Origin: Bin87 sp965197635
GTDB taxonomy: Bacteria > Chloroflexota > Dehalococcoidia > Lucifugimonadales > UBA3495
Reading direction: 5' to 3'
Assembly (NCBI GenBank): GCA_965197635.1
Contig: CBDANN010000008.1
Coordinates: 868,001-932,000 of the forward strand
Length of the DNA stretch: 64,000 bases
The translations under genes were made by a program, and so were the position numbers. The notes beneath the pieces are model-generated. The model saw nothing but the letters and a program-made list of their open reading frames with translations. It was not told where the DNA came from and ran no database searches. Each line of letters opens with the position of its first letter. The first letter of the stretch is position 1. This document shows, in pieces, positions 15,220 through 24,141 of this stretch.

Positions 15220-18200
15220 GTGTACAAAATTGGGATAGACGTTGGGGGCACTTTCACTGACTTCGTTGTAGCAGGCGAAGAGGGCCACCCGCGGTTCTTC
15301 AAGACTCAGTCCACCCCCGACGACCCTTCCATCGGCGTCATGACCGGGTTGCAAGAGGCCGCCGCCGCGTATGGGCTGTCTCTGGATGAGTTACTCGGCG
15401 ATACTGACCTGGTGATCCACGGGTCAACCGTCGCGACCAACACGCTGGTGGAACGAAAAGGGGCAAGGGTGGGGCTCATCACCACCGATGGTTTCCGTGA
15501 CCTGCTGGAGATGCGGGAGGGTCTGAAGGAAGACCGGTACAACCTGCGCATGACTCCCGCCGAGCCGTTGGCGGCCCGTTACCTGCGGGTGGGCGTCCCG
15601 GAGCGGGTTCGCGCCAACGGTTTGGTGGAACGGCCCTTGGACGAGGCCGCGCTGGTCGAAAACCTGGAGTACCTGGTCCAGGAGGGAGCCGAAGCGTTAG
15701 CGGTCTGCTTTCTGTTCTCATACCTCAACCCTTCCCACGAGCAGCAGGCTTGGGAAAACATACGCCGCCGATTTCCCAATATGTACACTTCCCTCTCCCA
15801 TGAGGTGATCCCCCAGATCAAGGAGTTTGACCGCCTGAGTACAACGGTGATTAACTCCTACGTTGGGCCGGTGTTCAGCCGCTATCTCGCGCGCCTGGGT
15901 GAGCGGTTTGAAGCGTATCCCCAATTGCGAGACGTGTTGATCATGCAGTCCAACGGCGGGGTCGCCCCAATAGATGACTCCAGTCGCATGGCGGTGCGAG
16001 CGATCCTGTCCGGGCCGGCGGGGGGTGTCAGCGCCGCGGCGTACCTCGGGCAATTGCTGGACGAACCCAAAGTTATCGCCTTCGATATGGGCGGCACCAG
16101 CACCGACATTTCGCTGATCGAGAACGGCGTCCCCCACATCACCAACGAGAAGTTTGAGGCCGGGTGGAAGATCGCCGCCCCGATGATCGACATCCACACC
16201 CTGGGCGCCGGCGGGGGCAGCATCGCCAGGGTGGACGAAGGCGGCATTCTCCACGTCGGCCCGGACAGCGCCGGGGCTGAACCCGGCCCGGCCTGCTACG
16301 GAAAGGGCGGCGTCGATCTCACCGTTACCGATGCCAGCCTGGTATTGGGATACCTGGATGCGGCCAATTTCCTGGGCGGCCGGGCCGGCCTCAACCCGGC
16401 TGCCGCCGAGCGAGCCCTGATCGAGAACGTGGGCACGCCGCTCAACCTTTCCAACGTCGAGTCCGCGTTTGGCGTGTACAAGGTGGTCTGCACCACCATC
16501 GCCGAGGGCATCAGGCTGATGTCGGTGCAACGCGGCGTGGACCCGCGAGAATTTACCATCATGGGATTTGGCGGCGCTTCCGGCCTCCATGCTGCGGAGG
16601 TTGCCCGGCAGCTACAGGTGGAGAAGGTGTACATACCGGCGTCGGCCCCGGTGTTGTCGGCCTACGGGATGTTGAACACCGACATCAAGTACGATTTTTT
16701 CCGGTCGCATCCGGTGAGCCTGGACCGACTGGACCTGGGCGAGCTCAGGTCCATTTTGGACGAACTGGGCAGCCAGGGAAGGGACAAACTACTCGATCAG
16801 GGCGTGGCGCCCGAAGCGGTGGAGATCAACTACTCTGCCGACATGCGCTACCTGGACCAGATCTACGAAGTCACCGTGCCCCTGCCGGATCCGACGCTGC
16901 CAGACGCGGAATTAGTTGCCCGATTGACCTCCAATTTTCACCAGAGATACCAGGAGCTCTACTCCTACAACCAACAGGACCAGGAAGTACGGCTGGTGAC
17001 CCTTCGGGTGGCAGCGGTCGGCAAGCTCCCCAGGATCGCCCAGATTGGCCAGACCGGGCGCGAGACTACCGCCAGCCCGGTTGACGTTCGCCGGGTTTAT
17101 CTGGGCGAATGGGTAGAGGCGGAAACCTATGCCGCCGATTCCCTGCCGGCCGGGGCGGAAATCGCCGGCCCGGCGATCCTGGACTCGGACTTCACGACCA
17201 TCCTGGTGTGGCCGGGCGACACCGCGACGGTGGATGCCATGGGCGGCGTCGAGTTGCGCGTGAGCCAGGAAACAACCCAGGCTATGCTGGATGCGCCGGC
17301 CGACTCCGCCGGAGCCGATGGCGGGGACAGCCGCGCCCACGACGACCCCATCACGCTGGCGGTGGTGGAGCACAGGCTGGAGTCCATCGCTCAGGAGATG
17401 ACCGAGGCGATGCTGCGGACGGCCATGTCGCAGATCCTCAACTCCAGCCGGGACTTTTCCACCGCTATTCTGGATGGCGACTGCCAGTTGGTCGCACAGG
17501 GCGAGGGCATCCCGGTACACATCAGCGCGCTCCCGGTGGCCGGCGCCGCCGTGCGGGACTACTTCGAGGAAGACATCCACGATGGTGATCTGTTCATCCT
17601 GAACGACCCCTATTTTGGCGGCAGCCACCTGCCGGACATCACCATCATCCGACCCGTGTTTCACGAGGGGCGGCCATTGTTCTACGGGGTGAACCGGGCG
17701 CACCACAGCGACGTCGGAGGAGGCACCCACGGCGGTTACAACCCCGGGGCCAACGAGATATTCCAGGAAGGCCTGCGGATTCCTCCCTTGAAGCTCTACG
17801 ACCGAGGCGTCCCGCGCAACGACCTGCTCCAGATGATGTCGGCCAACGTCCGGCAGCCGGAGAATTTCCTGGGCGACCTCAACGCGCAGATTGGCTCGGT
17901 GATGCTGGCGGCGCGGCGGATCGAGGACCTTCTGGCCGAGTACGGCCCCGACCGGCTGATGGGCGTGGTGGCCGAAATCCTGGCCGCCACCGAGCGGCAG
18001 GTGCGCCAGTTCATCTCGGGATGGCCCGACGGCGTGTATCACGGGGAGTCGCTGGTGGACGACGACGGGTTTGACAGCAAGCTGGTGCCCATTCGGGCAA
18101 AGGTCACCATTGCCGGCGACGCCATGACCATCGACCTCAGCGAGTCCAGTCCCCAGGTGGAAGGGTTCATCAACAGCGCTTATGCCAACACCCGGTCGCT

Positions 18201-19002
18201 GGCCCACGCCGCGATCATGTACCTCGCGCCGATGGACGTGGCCCGCAACGAAGGCTCAATGCGCCCCGTCCAGATCATTGCCCCACGGGGCCTAGTCGTC
18301 AACGCCAACCCTCCGGCGCCGGTGTGCATGAGCACCAACCACTGCGCCGAGGAGGTGGTGGAAGCGGTGTTCAAGGCATTGGCTCCCGCCATTCCCGGCG
18401 CGGTCTCCGCCGGTTTCTCCCGCCGGCTGCGTTACGCCATCACCGGCATGGACCCCAGGACAGGACGCCGGTTCATCTGGCACTTCTTCCTGGCCCGGGG
18501 CGGCGGCGGCGCATCCGAGGGCTGCGACGGCTGGTCCAACGTCGGCGAGATCAACGTGGCCGGAGGAATCAGGTCACCGAGCATCGAGGTGACCGAAGAG
18601 CGGTTCCCCTTCTTCATCGAGCGGCACGAACTGCGCCCCGACTCAGGCGGAGTCGGCGAATGGCGCGGCGGCCTGGGCGCGGTGTGCGACTTGGTGTACG
18701 AAGGGGAAGGACCAGCCCGGCTCAACACTGCGGGCGACGGTATTGTCGTGCCACCCTTCGGGCTGTTCGGCGCGACCGATGGTCTGCCCCACCACTACAA
18801 GATCGTTTCCAACGGCACGGAGCGGGTGCTGGGCTCCAAGGAGGTGGGCGTCGTCGTCAACCCCGGCGACCACATCATCTGCCTATCCTCAGGTGGCGGC
18901 GGTTACGGCGAGCCGGAAGAGCGGGACAGAGAGGTAGTGACGTGGGACTTGAAAAACGGGTATGTAACTACCGAACCTGTCCGGCCAGCCAGCCGAATAT
19001 GA
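15220..19002 (+). CDS. Fused hydantoinase/oxoprolinase (HyuA-HyuB)
   Basis: The 1260-aa protein is a complete fusion of the two hydantoinase/5-oxoprolinase subunits. HyuA occupies about residues 1-690: GIDVGGTFTDFV (ATP-binding), STVATNTLVERKGARVGLITTDGFRD, VGPVFSRYLARL, FDMGGTSTDISLI and GAGGGSIA. HyuB occupies about 705-1250: LNSSRDFSTAILDG, ILNDPYFGGSHLPDIT, RAHHSDVGGGTHGGYNP and the C-terminal ICLSSGGGGYGEPEER. Family members hydrolyse hydantoins, 5-oxoproline or carboxylate ketones with ATP. It starts with GTG at 15220 after TTAGGAGGATCCA. A second copy of its last ~45 residues lies at 19505-19654. Confidence 0.95.
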   Translation: MYKIGIDVGGTFTDFVVAGEEGHPRFFKTQSTPDDPSIGVMTGLQEAAAAYGLSLDELLGDTDLVIHGSTVATNTLVERKGARVGLITTDGFRDLLEMREGLKEDRYNLRMTPAEPLAARYLRVGVPERVRANGLVERPLDEAALVENLEYLVQEGAEALAVCFLFSYLNPSHEQQAWENIRRRFPNMYTSLSHEVIPQIKEFDRLSTTVINSYVGPVFSRYLARLGERFEAYPQLRDVLIMQSNGGVAPIDDSSRMAVRAILSGPAGGVSAAAYLGQLLDEPKVIAFDMGGTSTDISLIENGVPHITNEKFEAGWKIAAPMIDIHTLGAGGGSIARVDEGGILHVGPDSAGAEPGPACYGKGGVDLTVTDASLVLGYLDAANFLGGRAGLNPAAAERALIENVGTPLNLSNVESAFGVYKVVCTTIAEGIRLMSVQRGVDPREFTIMGFGGASGLHAAEVARQLQVEKVYIPASAPVLSAYGMLNTDIKYDFFRSHPVSLDRLDLGELRSILDELGSQGRDKLLDQGVAPEAVEINYSADMRYLDQIYEVTVPLPDPTLPDAELVARLTSNFHQRYQELYSYNQQDQEVRLVTLRVAAVGKLPRIAQIGQTGRETTASPVDVRRVYLGEWVEAETYAADSLPAGAEIAGPAILDSDFTTILVWPGDTATVDAMGGVELRVSQETTQAMLDAPADSAGADGGDSRAHDDPITLAVVEHRLESIAQEMTEAMLRTAMSQILNSSRDFSTAILDGDCQLVAQGEGIPVHISALPVAGAAVRDYFEEDIHDGDLFILNDPYFGGSHLPDITIIRPVFHEGRPLFYGVNRAHHSDVGGGTHGGYNPGANEIFQEGLRIPPLKLYDRGVPRNDLLQMMSANVRQPENFLGDLNAQIGSVMLAARRIEDLLAEYGPDRLMGVVAEILAATERQVRQFISGWPDGVYHGESLVDDDGFDSKLVPIRAKVTIAGDAMTIDLSESSPQVEGFINSAYANTRSLAHAAIMYLAPMDVARNEGSMRPVQIIAPRGLVVNANPPAPVCMSTNHCAEEVVEAVFKALAPAIPGAVSAGFSRRLRYAITGMDPRTGRRFIWHFFLARGGGGASEGCDGWSNVGEINVAGGIRSPSIEVTEERFPFFIERHELRPDSGGVGEWRGGLGAVCDLVYEGEGPARLNTAGDGIVVPPFGLFGATDGLPHHYKIVSNGTERVLGSKEVGVVVNPGDHIICLSSGGGGYGEPEERDREVVTWDLKNGYVTTEPVRPASRI

Positions 19003-19180
19003 AAGCACCGAGCATGATGGCTCCGTTGTGGGTCAGCCACCGGGCAGTTTGCAGGAGTTCGGTTTGGGCAGTCGTGGGTGGGTCTGTGGCGACCTGGGCC
19101 AGCCAGACCATCGTAGCGTAACCTCCCACGGTGAGACCACCGAGGACCAACAGACCCGTAAGGAGGACGAACCACCTCAT
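18968..19180 (-). CDS. Small two-helix membrane protein, 70 aa
   Basis: The product has two hydrophobic segments (MRWFVLLTGLLVLGGLTVGG... and GAIMLGAFIFGWLAG) and no recognised domain. The start ATG at 19180 overlaps the TGA of the upstream (broken) gene as ATGA, so translational coupling explains why no ribosome site is seen. It overlaps the end of hyuAB by 35 bases in convergent orientation. Confidence 0.5.
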   Translation of the reverse strand: MRWFVLLTGLLVLGGLTVGGYATMVWLAQVATDPPTTAQTELLQTARWLTHNGAIMLGAFIFGWLAGQVR

Positions 19181-19365
19181 GAGGTGGAGGGGTGTTCGGC
19201 AGTTCCAGCGTCGGAGCCGGGATTGTGGCGGGCCTCGCGAATCTTGGTTACGATCACGTAGCCGCCGAGTCCTAAACCGCAAAGAATAGGACGGCGGAGA
19301 CGATGGTGAGAATAATGGCTAGGAACAACATAAGCGCCTCGCGGATGCGGGTCGTGTCCGTGCAT
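19177..19365 (-). pseudogene. Small membrane protein with two compensating frameshifts
   Basis: From ATG 19365 the frame reads MHGHDPHPR, then a +1 shift gives EALMLFLAIILTIVSAVLFF, a clear transmembrane helix, and a second shift returns to GLGGYVIVTKIREARHN and stops at TGA overlapping the next ATG. The compensated product would be about 62 aa with one or two membrane helices. Either the gene is decayed or the sequence carries indels here. Confidence 0.42.
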
Positions 19366-19504
19366 GGAACAAGACTCGGATGGTGTGTTCACAGTGTACA
19401 AGAAAACTACTGGACCTACCGGAAGGTTGCGATTTCCGTGAACGACCAGAGGTTTCGTCGTGGAGTTCAACCTCCAAAAGATCGCCTCCAACGCGACCGC
19501 ACGT

Positions 19505-19654
19505 ATGCTAAGTTCAAAAGAAGGGGGCGTAGTAGTCAACCCCGGTGACCACATCATCTGCCTCTCCTCCGGCGGCGGCGGATACGGCGAACCGGAAGAA
19601 CGGGCCGAGGATGCGGCGAATTGGGATTTACGGAACGGGTATGTTGCGGGGTGA
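19505..19654 (+). pseudogene. Duplicated C-terminal tail of HyuB
   Basis: The frame reads SSKEGGVVVNPGDHIICLSS and GGGGYGEPEERAEDAANWDLRNGYV, very close to the last ~45 residues of the HyuAB gene ending at 19002. No start or N-terminal part is attached. The two tails are separated by the two small minus-strand membrane genes, so this appears to be a leftover of a tandem duplication or of a second hyuB gene. Confidence 0.85.
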
Positions 19655-19779
19655 GGACTTTGCCCACCCTTCGGTTTCCTCCTCCGCTACCCCGTGTTTC
19701 TGGATCGTTCTGACGCCTCTGACCCCGGTTTTCCCGATTTTTTGATGGCAGATTGCATTATCAACTCAGCCATTTTTGT

Positions 19780-19884
19780 CCGCCCCAGGCACCATGCTTA
19801 CAAAAATGACCGACCCCGCCGCTCGAAATTTGTCATCCGCCCCAGGCACCATGCTTACAAAAATGACCGACCCCGCCGCTCGAC
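19780..19884. repeat. Two tandem copies of a 57-bp unit
   Basis: The unit starting CCGCCCCAGGCACCATGC is repeated at 19780 and 19837 with one mismatch (CGAAATTT versus CGACATTT near the end). It lies just downstream of the restriction endonuclease stop codon. No coding function is apparent. Confidence 0.85.
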
Positions 19885-19917
19885 ATTTTCTCCCACGGTC
19901 TTTGTGCTCACATTGCT

Positions 19918-20772
19918 TCAAGGATGTTGGTTTGCTACTCGGTCAGCCCATCGTGCGGCGAGCTGAGGAAGCCGCTGGATGACTTCGGATCCGAACACTA
20001 CTTCTTCCACAAGACCCATGTTGAGTAGATCAATTAGACGACAAAGATATGACTTTCCCTGGACCCACCACGTGGAACGCGAGTCAACAAATAAGTAGTG
20101 ATCGATTTGGATATTTTCTGCTTTACGAAGTTCCATCAGTTCCATTCCGTCGAGTTGGCTTTCGTAAACGGCATCCGCAATTCGGCTCCCAAACGTCGTT
20201 GTGTAGTAATATTCTTTGATCTCCCAAACTGCGACCGGATCCACAGTACTGGTGAAGGCACCATCAAACCGCCTGGATAGCGTGCGAATAGGTAAACCGT
20301 TGCTCGTAACCACGGTTAGGCTTCTTGGGTCGTAGTCGCACGCCAACCCTCGACAGTTGGCCTCTACAAGCATGTTGATTATTCCAGTGAAATACGCTGG
20401 AGCCTTTTTGTCACCTCTCTGCTTGTTCATTGGGAGCGGACATGCCGGATGAAGTTGATCCCGCAGTTTTTCGAACTCCGTGCGGGCTTTATCTGCATCC
20501 ATCAGGCGTGGTTCCACGAATTGTTTGAGGACACGAGCCCTGTATTCAAAATACGCTAAGATCACGGTCCCGAGGGGGGTGCAATCTCCGTTTTCGCCCA
20601 AAATACCTTGACACCCGAATTGGTCCTTTTCCAATGCCCGCACGATTTCGCCGCGGTCGATGGCTTTGACTCTGTCAGCGCCCCGTTCTTTGTAACCGAC
20701 TGATTGCGAGAGCAGTCTCACGTAGGCCCAGAATTCTGGAGGCTGTGAGATGAAGCGGTAATTAGCCTTCAT
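19918..20772 (-). CDS. Putative type II restriction endonuclease (PD-(D/E)xK fold)
   Basis: The 284-aa protein is not matched to a named enzyme. It has a plausible PD-(D/E)xK core: RRFDGAFTSTVDPVAVWEIKEYY (Asp, then E-x-K). Its role is inferred mainly from context: it is the third gene of a module with an XRE-type regulator (20762-21007) and a divergent adenine methyltransferase (21087-21968). ATG 20772 lies inside the last codons of the regulator gene, so the two are coupled. Cleavage site is presumably the methyltransferase's target. The module is AT-richer than the window. Confidence 0.75.
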   Translation of the reverse strand: MKANYRFISQPPEFWAYVRLLSQSVGYKERGADRVKAIDRGEIVRALEKDQFGCQGILGENGDCTPLGTVILAYFEYRARVLKQFVEPRLMDADKARTEFEKLRDQLHPACPLPMNKQRGDKKAPAYFTGIINMLVEANCRGLACDYDPRSLTVVTSNGLPIRTLSRRFDGAFTSTVDPVAVWEIKEYYYTTTFGSRIADAVYESQLDGMELMELRKAENIQIDHYLFVDSRSTWWVQGKSYLCRLIDLLNMGLVEEVVFGSEVIQRLPQLAARWADRVANQHP

Positions 20773-21007
20773 CGATTGCGGATTCCAATTTACGGATAAA
20801 TGCCTCAAGTGGGATATCTAGCGCGTGGCAGACCTGCCTGAGTTCCAGTAAATCCAAGCGCCGTTCGCCGTTCTCGTACTTACTCACGTAGGATTGAGGC
20901 TGCTGTAGACGATGCGCCAAGTCCACCTGCCGCATTCCAGCCTCTTGTCGCACGGCTCTAAGCTGCGCCAGCAAGATCCGTTCGTTTGGATCTTCCCTTT
21001 TCGGCAT
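20762..21007 (-). CDS. XRE-type helix-turn-helix regulator (restriction controller protein)
   Basis: The 81-aa protein is almost entirely one HTH_3 domain: LLAQLRAVRQEAGMRQVDLAHRL, QPQSYVSKYENGERRLDLLELRQVCHAL. This size and position match the C-proteins that time expression of type II restriction genes. The start is taken as ATG 21007 (MPKREDPNERIL); no Shine-Dalgarno is visible, so leaderless translation is possible. A 21-bp palindrome lies 28 bases upstream (21035-21055) and is the probable operator. It overlaps the endonuclease start by 11 bases. Confidence 0.85.
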   Translation of the reverse strand: MPKREDPNERILLAQLRAVRQEAGMRQVDLAHRLQQPQSYVSKYENGERRLDLLELRQVCHALDIPLEAFIRKLESAIDEG

Positions 21008-21034
21008 GTATGCTATGGTACGAGAGGTTTGACA

Positions 21035-21055
21035 CATATCCCAAATTCGGATATG
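21035..21055. promoter_or_regulatory. Palindromic operator (probable C-box) between regulator and methyltransferase
   Basis: CATATCC and GGATATG form perfect 7-bp arms around a 7-base centre CAAATTC. It lies in the 79-bp gap between the divergent regulator/endonuclease and methyltransferase genes, where a controller protein would bind to regulate both. Confidence 0.7.
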
Positions 21056-21086
21056 TTGGCTGTGCATATAGTGGAGGAACACCTCA

Positions 21087-21968
21087 ATGTTGCAACCCCG
21101 CCAGTTAGAACTTGAACGTTGTCCTCAGGTTGTGCCGTTCAAAAAGCCGTTACTCAAGTGGGTCGGGAGCAAACAACGGTTTGCGCATGAAATCGCGGGG
21201 TACTTCCCCCTCGAGTTTGGCAATTATTTCGAACCATTCGCCGGAAGCGCGGGGGTTCTTGGTACCTTACGCCCTCAACGGGCGTTGGCGACCGACTCGT
21301 TCCGTCCCCTAATGGAAATCTGGCGGACACTTCGTACGAGTCCCGATACCGTCAAGGAATGGTACGAAGAACGATGGCGATCCATGGATTCGGGCGACAA
21401 AAACTTGGAATATGCAAAAATTAGGGAGTCTTACAACGCCAGCCCTAACGGCGCTGATTTACTCTTCCTTTCGCGTTCTTGTTACGGTGGCATAGTCCGG
21501 TTCCGTAAGGCTGACGGCTACATGTCAACGCCGTGCGGTGTGCATACGCCCATTTCACCCGCCACGTTTGGCGGGCGCGTGGATGAGTGGCATGAAAGAA
21601 CGAGAGGCACAGAGTTCGCAGTCATGGAGTTCGAGGAAGCCATGAGTCTTGCACGGAACGGCGACCTGATTTACTGTGATCCTCCCTATACATACTCGCA
21701 GTCGATACTTTACGGAGCACAGTCCTTTTCACTCCAAAGGCTGCTAGAAGTAATCGCGGGCTGTAAGGAACGCGAAGTGTTCGTGGCTCTTAGCATCGAC
21801 GGTTCCAAACGTTCAGGGAATTTCGTCTGCGACCTCCCTATCCCTAATGGCCTTTTCGAGCGAGAAGTATCGGTCAACGTAGGCCGTTCGATGTTGAAGC
21901 GGTTCCAAATGAAGGGTGAATCCCTGGAAGGCGAGCAAGTTACCGACCGTTTACTCCTGACGTATTGA
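21087..21968 (+). CDS. Dam-type (D12 class) DNA adenine N6-methyltransferase
   Basis: The 293-aa protein has the alpha-class/D12 signatures: KWVGSKQRFAHEIAGYFP at residues ~19-36, NYFEPFAGSAGVLG (motif I, SAM binding) and DLIYCDPPYTYSQ (motif IV, DPPY). It transfers methyl from SAM to adenine and should protect the host from the adjacent endonuclease. ATG 21087 follows GTGGAGGAACACCTCA. Dam family members often target GATC, but the target recognition region here does not allow a specificity call. Confidence 0.93.
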   Translation: MLQPRQLELERCPQVVPFKKPLLKWVGSKQRFAHEIAGYFPLEFGNYFEPFAGSAGVLGTLRPQRALATDSFRPLMEIWRTLRTSPDTVKEWYEERWRSMDSGDKNLEYAKIRESYNASPNGADLLFLSRSCYGGIVRFRKADGYMSTPCGVHTPISPATFGGRVDEWHERTRGTEFAVMEFEEAMSLARNGDLIYCDPPYTYSQSILYGAQSFSLQRLLEVIAGCKEREVFVALSIDGSKRSGNFVCDLPIPNGLFEREVSVNVGRSMLKRFQMKGESLEGEQVTDRLLLTY

Positions 21969-22096
21969 TTTGCATCTCGAAGGCGGCATTGTTCGGTCGA
22001 GTTTGCAGGTTGCTGCCCATCTGATCTAGCGAACTCTAGATTTCCCGCATTCGTTGCATCCCCGGTTGAGGGGTCCGGACGTCGGCCAGCTTACCC

Positions 22097-22876
22097 CTAC
22101 TCCGCCACCACGTAGTTCCGCAGCGTGCCGATGCCGCTGATTTCGACCTCGATGGTGTCGCCGGGGAACATGTCGCCGTCGGCTCCCTCGGTGCCCATCC
22201 AGAGGACGTCGCCGGGGTAGAGGGTCGCATAGTTGCTGAGTTCGTGGATCCAGGTGGCAGTGTCCCAGATCTGGTCGGCCGACGAGAAATCCTCCCATAT
22301 ATCTCCGTTGTGGCGGACGATGATGCGAAAGCCCTTGGGGTCAAGGTCGGTGACGATCCAGGGCCCCATCGGCTTCCAGGTATCGCAGTTCTTGCCCCGG
22401 AACATGGTGCGGTCGGCCTGCTGCCAGGGCCGCTGGCTGATGTCGTTGCCGATGGTGTAGCCGAAAACGTAGTCCAATGCCTCGCTGGCCGGCACGTTGC
22501 GGGCCTTCTTACCGATGACCACCGCCAGTTGACCCTCCGGCTGGACCGCGCCGGAGCAGTCGGCGGGGACGACGATATTCTCCTCCGACCCGATGATGGC
22601 GTGGACGGAGCGATAATTGGGCGACGGGCGGTCCGGATACGCCGGTGGCGCGCCGCGCCGCGCCGCCATGCCCTCAACGTGGCCCCGGTAGTTGGGACCG
22701 GCGGCGTACAGCATCGGCGGCGCAATGGGCGCCAACAGCTTCACCTGCTCCAGGGCATAGGAATGGTTGGTGACGGCATAGTCATCCAACGGGTTGCCCC
22801 ATACCTCGGTAACTCTGCCGTCTTCGACGATGCCGAAGCTGGTCTTTTGGTCTACCTCAAAGCGACACCAAATCAT
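22097..22876 (-). CDS. Fumarylacetoacetate hydrolase family protein
   Basis: The 259-aa protein belongs to the FAH superfamily: LYAAGPNYRGHVEGM near residue 57, QPEGQLAVVIGKKARNVPASEALDYVFGYTIGNDIS in the core (first metal-binding Glu), and LYPGDVLWMGTEGADG. These enzymes hydrolyse or decarboxylate beta-diketo or oxo acids; mono-domain bacterial members are often acylpyruvases or oxaloacetate decarboxylases. It is followed, 32 bases away on the same strand, upstream by the D-2-hydroxyacid dehydrogenase, suggesting an operon for a carboxylic acid. Confidence 0.92.
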   Translation of the reverse strand: MIWCRFEVDQKTSFGIVEDGRVTEVWGNPLDDYAVTNHSYALEQVKLLAPIAPPMLYAAGPNYRGHVEGMAARRGAPPAYPDRPSPNYRSVHAIIGSEENIVVPADCSGAVQPEGQLAVVIGKKARNVPASEALDYVFGYTIGNDISQRPWQQADRTMFRGKNCDTWKPMGPWIVTDLDPKGFRIIVRHNGDIWEDFSSADQIWDTATWIHELSNYATLYPGDVLWMGTEGADGDMFPGDTIEVEISGIGTLRNYVVAE

Positions 22877-22908
22877 GCGAAAACTCCTTTTGAGACCGTC
22901 CCGAAAGA

Positions 22909-23874
22909 CTATTCGGGTGTAACCAGCGACTCCGCTTCCGCTCCTGACAGTACCCGCAGGATGTTGCCGTAAGCGAAATGGGCCGCCCGCAGCGCGGTTT
23001 CCTGGCTTTGCCCCGCCATGTGCGGGGTTATGATCACGTTGTCCAGGTCGAACAAGGGGTTGTCCGCCGGCGTCGGCTCCACCTCAAGGACGTCCAGCCC
23101 GGCCCCGGCGATCTGCCCTTCCGTGAGGGCACGGTAGAGAGCCGACTCGTCCACCACCGGACCCCGACAAAGGTTTATCAGGAAGGCCGTCTCTTTCATC
23201 ATGCCAAACTCGCGGTCGGACATCATCCCCCTGGTGCGGCGCGTCAAAGGCACATGGAGGCTTACGATGTCGGAGGTCTCCAACAGTTCCTCGAAAGGCA
23301 CCGGTTCCGCCTTGACCCCCTGTTGAACGTCCTCGGGAATATCCTCTATGTCGTAGTAGATGGTCCGCGTGTCAAACCCGGTGAGCCGCTTGGCGACCTG
23401 CCTGCCGATACGGCCAAGCCCCACTATGCCCACCGTCTTGTCGGTAACTTCCGACAGGTCGGTCTGGTACAGGTTGCTCCGCCAGTTACGTTCCCGGGTG
23501 GTACTGTCCCATTGCGCCATGAGGTTCCTGCTGATCCCAATCATCAGGGCAAGCGTCTGTTCCGATACTGAAATCGCGTTGGCCCCGCCGTTGTTTGCCA
23601 CCGGAATGCCCATTTCCAGGATGGTCTCCAAGTCCAGCCGGTCATAACCCGCGCTGAGGGTCTGGATCAGTTTTACGTTGGGGCATTCCCGGAGCACGTT
23701 GGTCGAGAGATCACTGGTGATGAGGGCGTCGGCGTCGCGGCACAGCGCGATCTTTTCCGCTTCCGACAGCGCGGGATCCACCACCGTGACCTCCAAGTCG
23801 TCGGGGGCATTGTCCAGCATGATCTGGGGGCGTCCACCTACTCCGCTGAAATAAGCAACTTTCCAAGTGGGCAT
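22909..23874 (-). CDS. D-2-hydroxyacid dehydrogenase (NAD)
   Basis: The 321-aa protein has the standard layout: GLGRIGRQVAKR (NAD-binding loop), NLCRGPVVDE (catalytic Arg), EVEPTPADNP (Glu) and IITPHMAGQS (catalytic His). It reversibly oxidises D-2-hydroxy acids to 2-oxo acids. ATG 23874 follows AAGGAGATAGCCAA; the longer frame from 23925 lacks a site. It is the first gene of a likely pair with the FAH family protein 32 bases downstream. Confidence 0.94.
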   Translation of the reverse strand: MPTWKVAYFSGVGGRPQIMLDNAPDDLEVTVVDPALSEAEKIALCRDADALITSDLSTNVLRECPNVKLIQTLSAGYDRLDLETILEMGIPVANNGGANAISVSEQTLALMIGISRNLMAQWDSTTRERNWRSNLYQTDLSEVTDKTVGIVGLGRIGRQVAKRLTGFDTRTIYYDIEDIPEDVQQGVKAEPVPFEELLETSDIVSLHVPLTRRTRGMMSDREFGMMKETAFLINLCRGPVVDESALYRALTEGQIAGAGLDVLEVEPTPADNPLFDLDNVIITPHMAGQSQETALRAAHFAYGNILRVLSGAEAESLVTPE

Positions 23875-24141
23875 TTGGCTATCTCCTTTGCGTGCAGCAT
23901 GGAACAGTGTGCGGTTCCATCGCAATTATAGGTACGGCGTTGGGTGTGTCAAAACCGACGAACCGCAATCTCGTGTGGTTGACCTGGTCCTGAGCGATGC
24001 CAACGCCGTTGGAGCCTGCCGCCTCACGGTCGCAGACGGAGACGTCCATCTGGCCTCCGCCTTCGGAGACCGCTTCGCGGGCGGCTGACCCGACGGGGTA
24101 CGCGAGGGGGCCACCTTGTTGGGCAATCGTTTGACGTGGCG

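Noticed and set aside
23926..24141. Possible small gene between the D-2-hydroxyacid dehydrogenase and typA
   Set aside because: Short frames on both strands overlap, none has a ribosome site or recognisable sequence.
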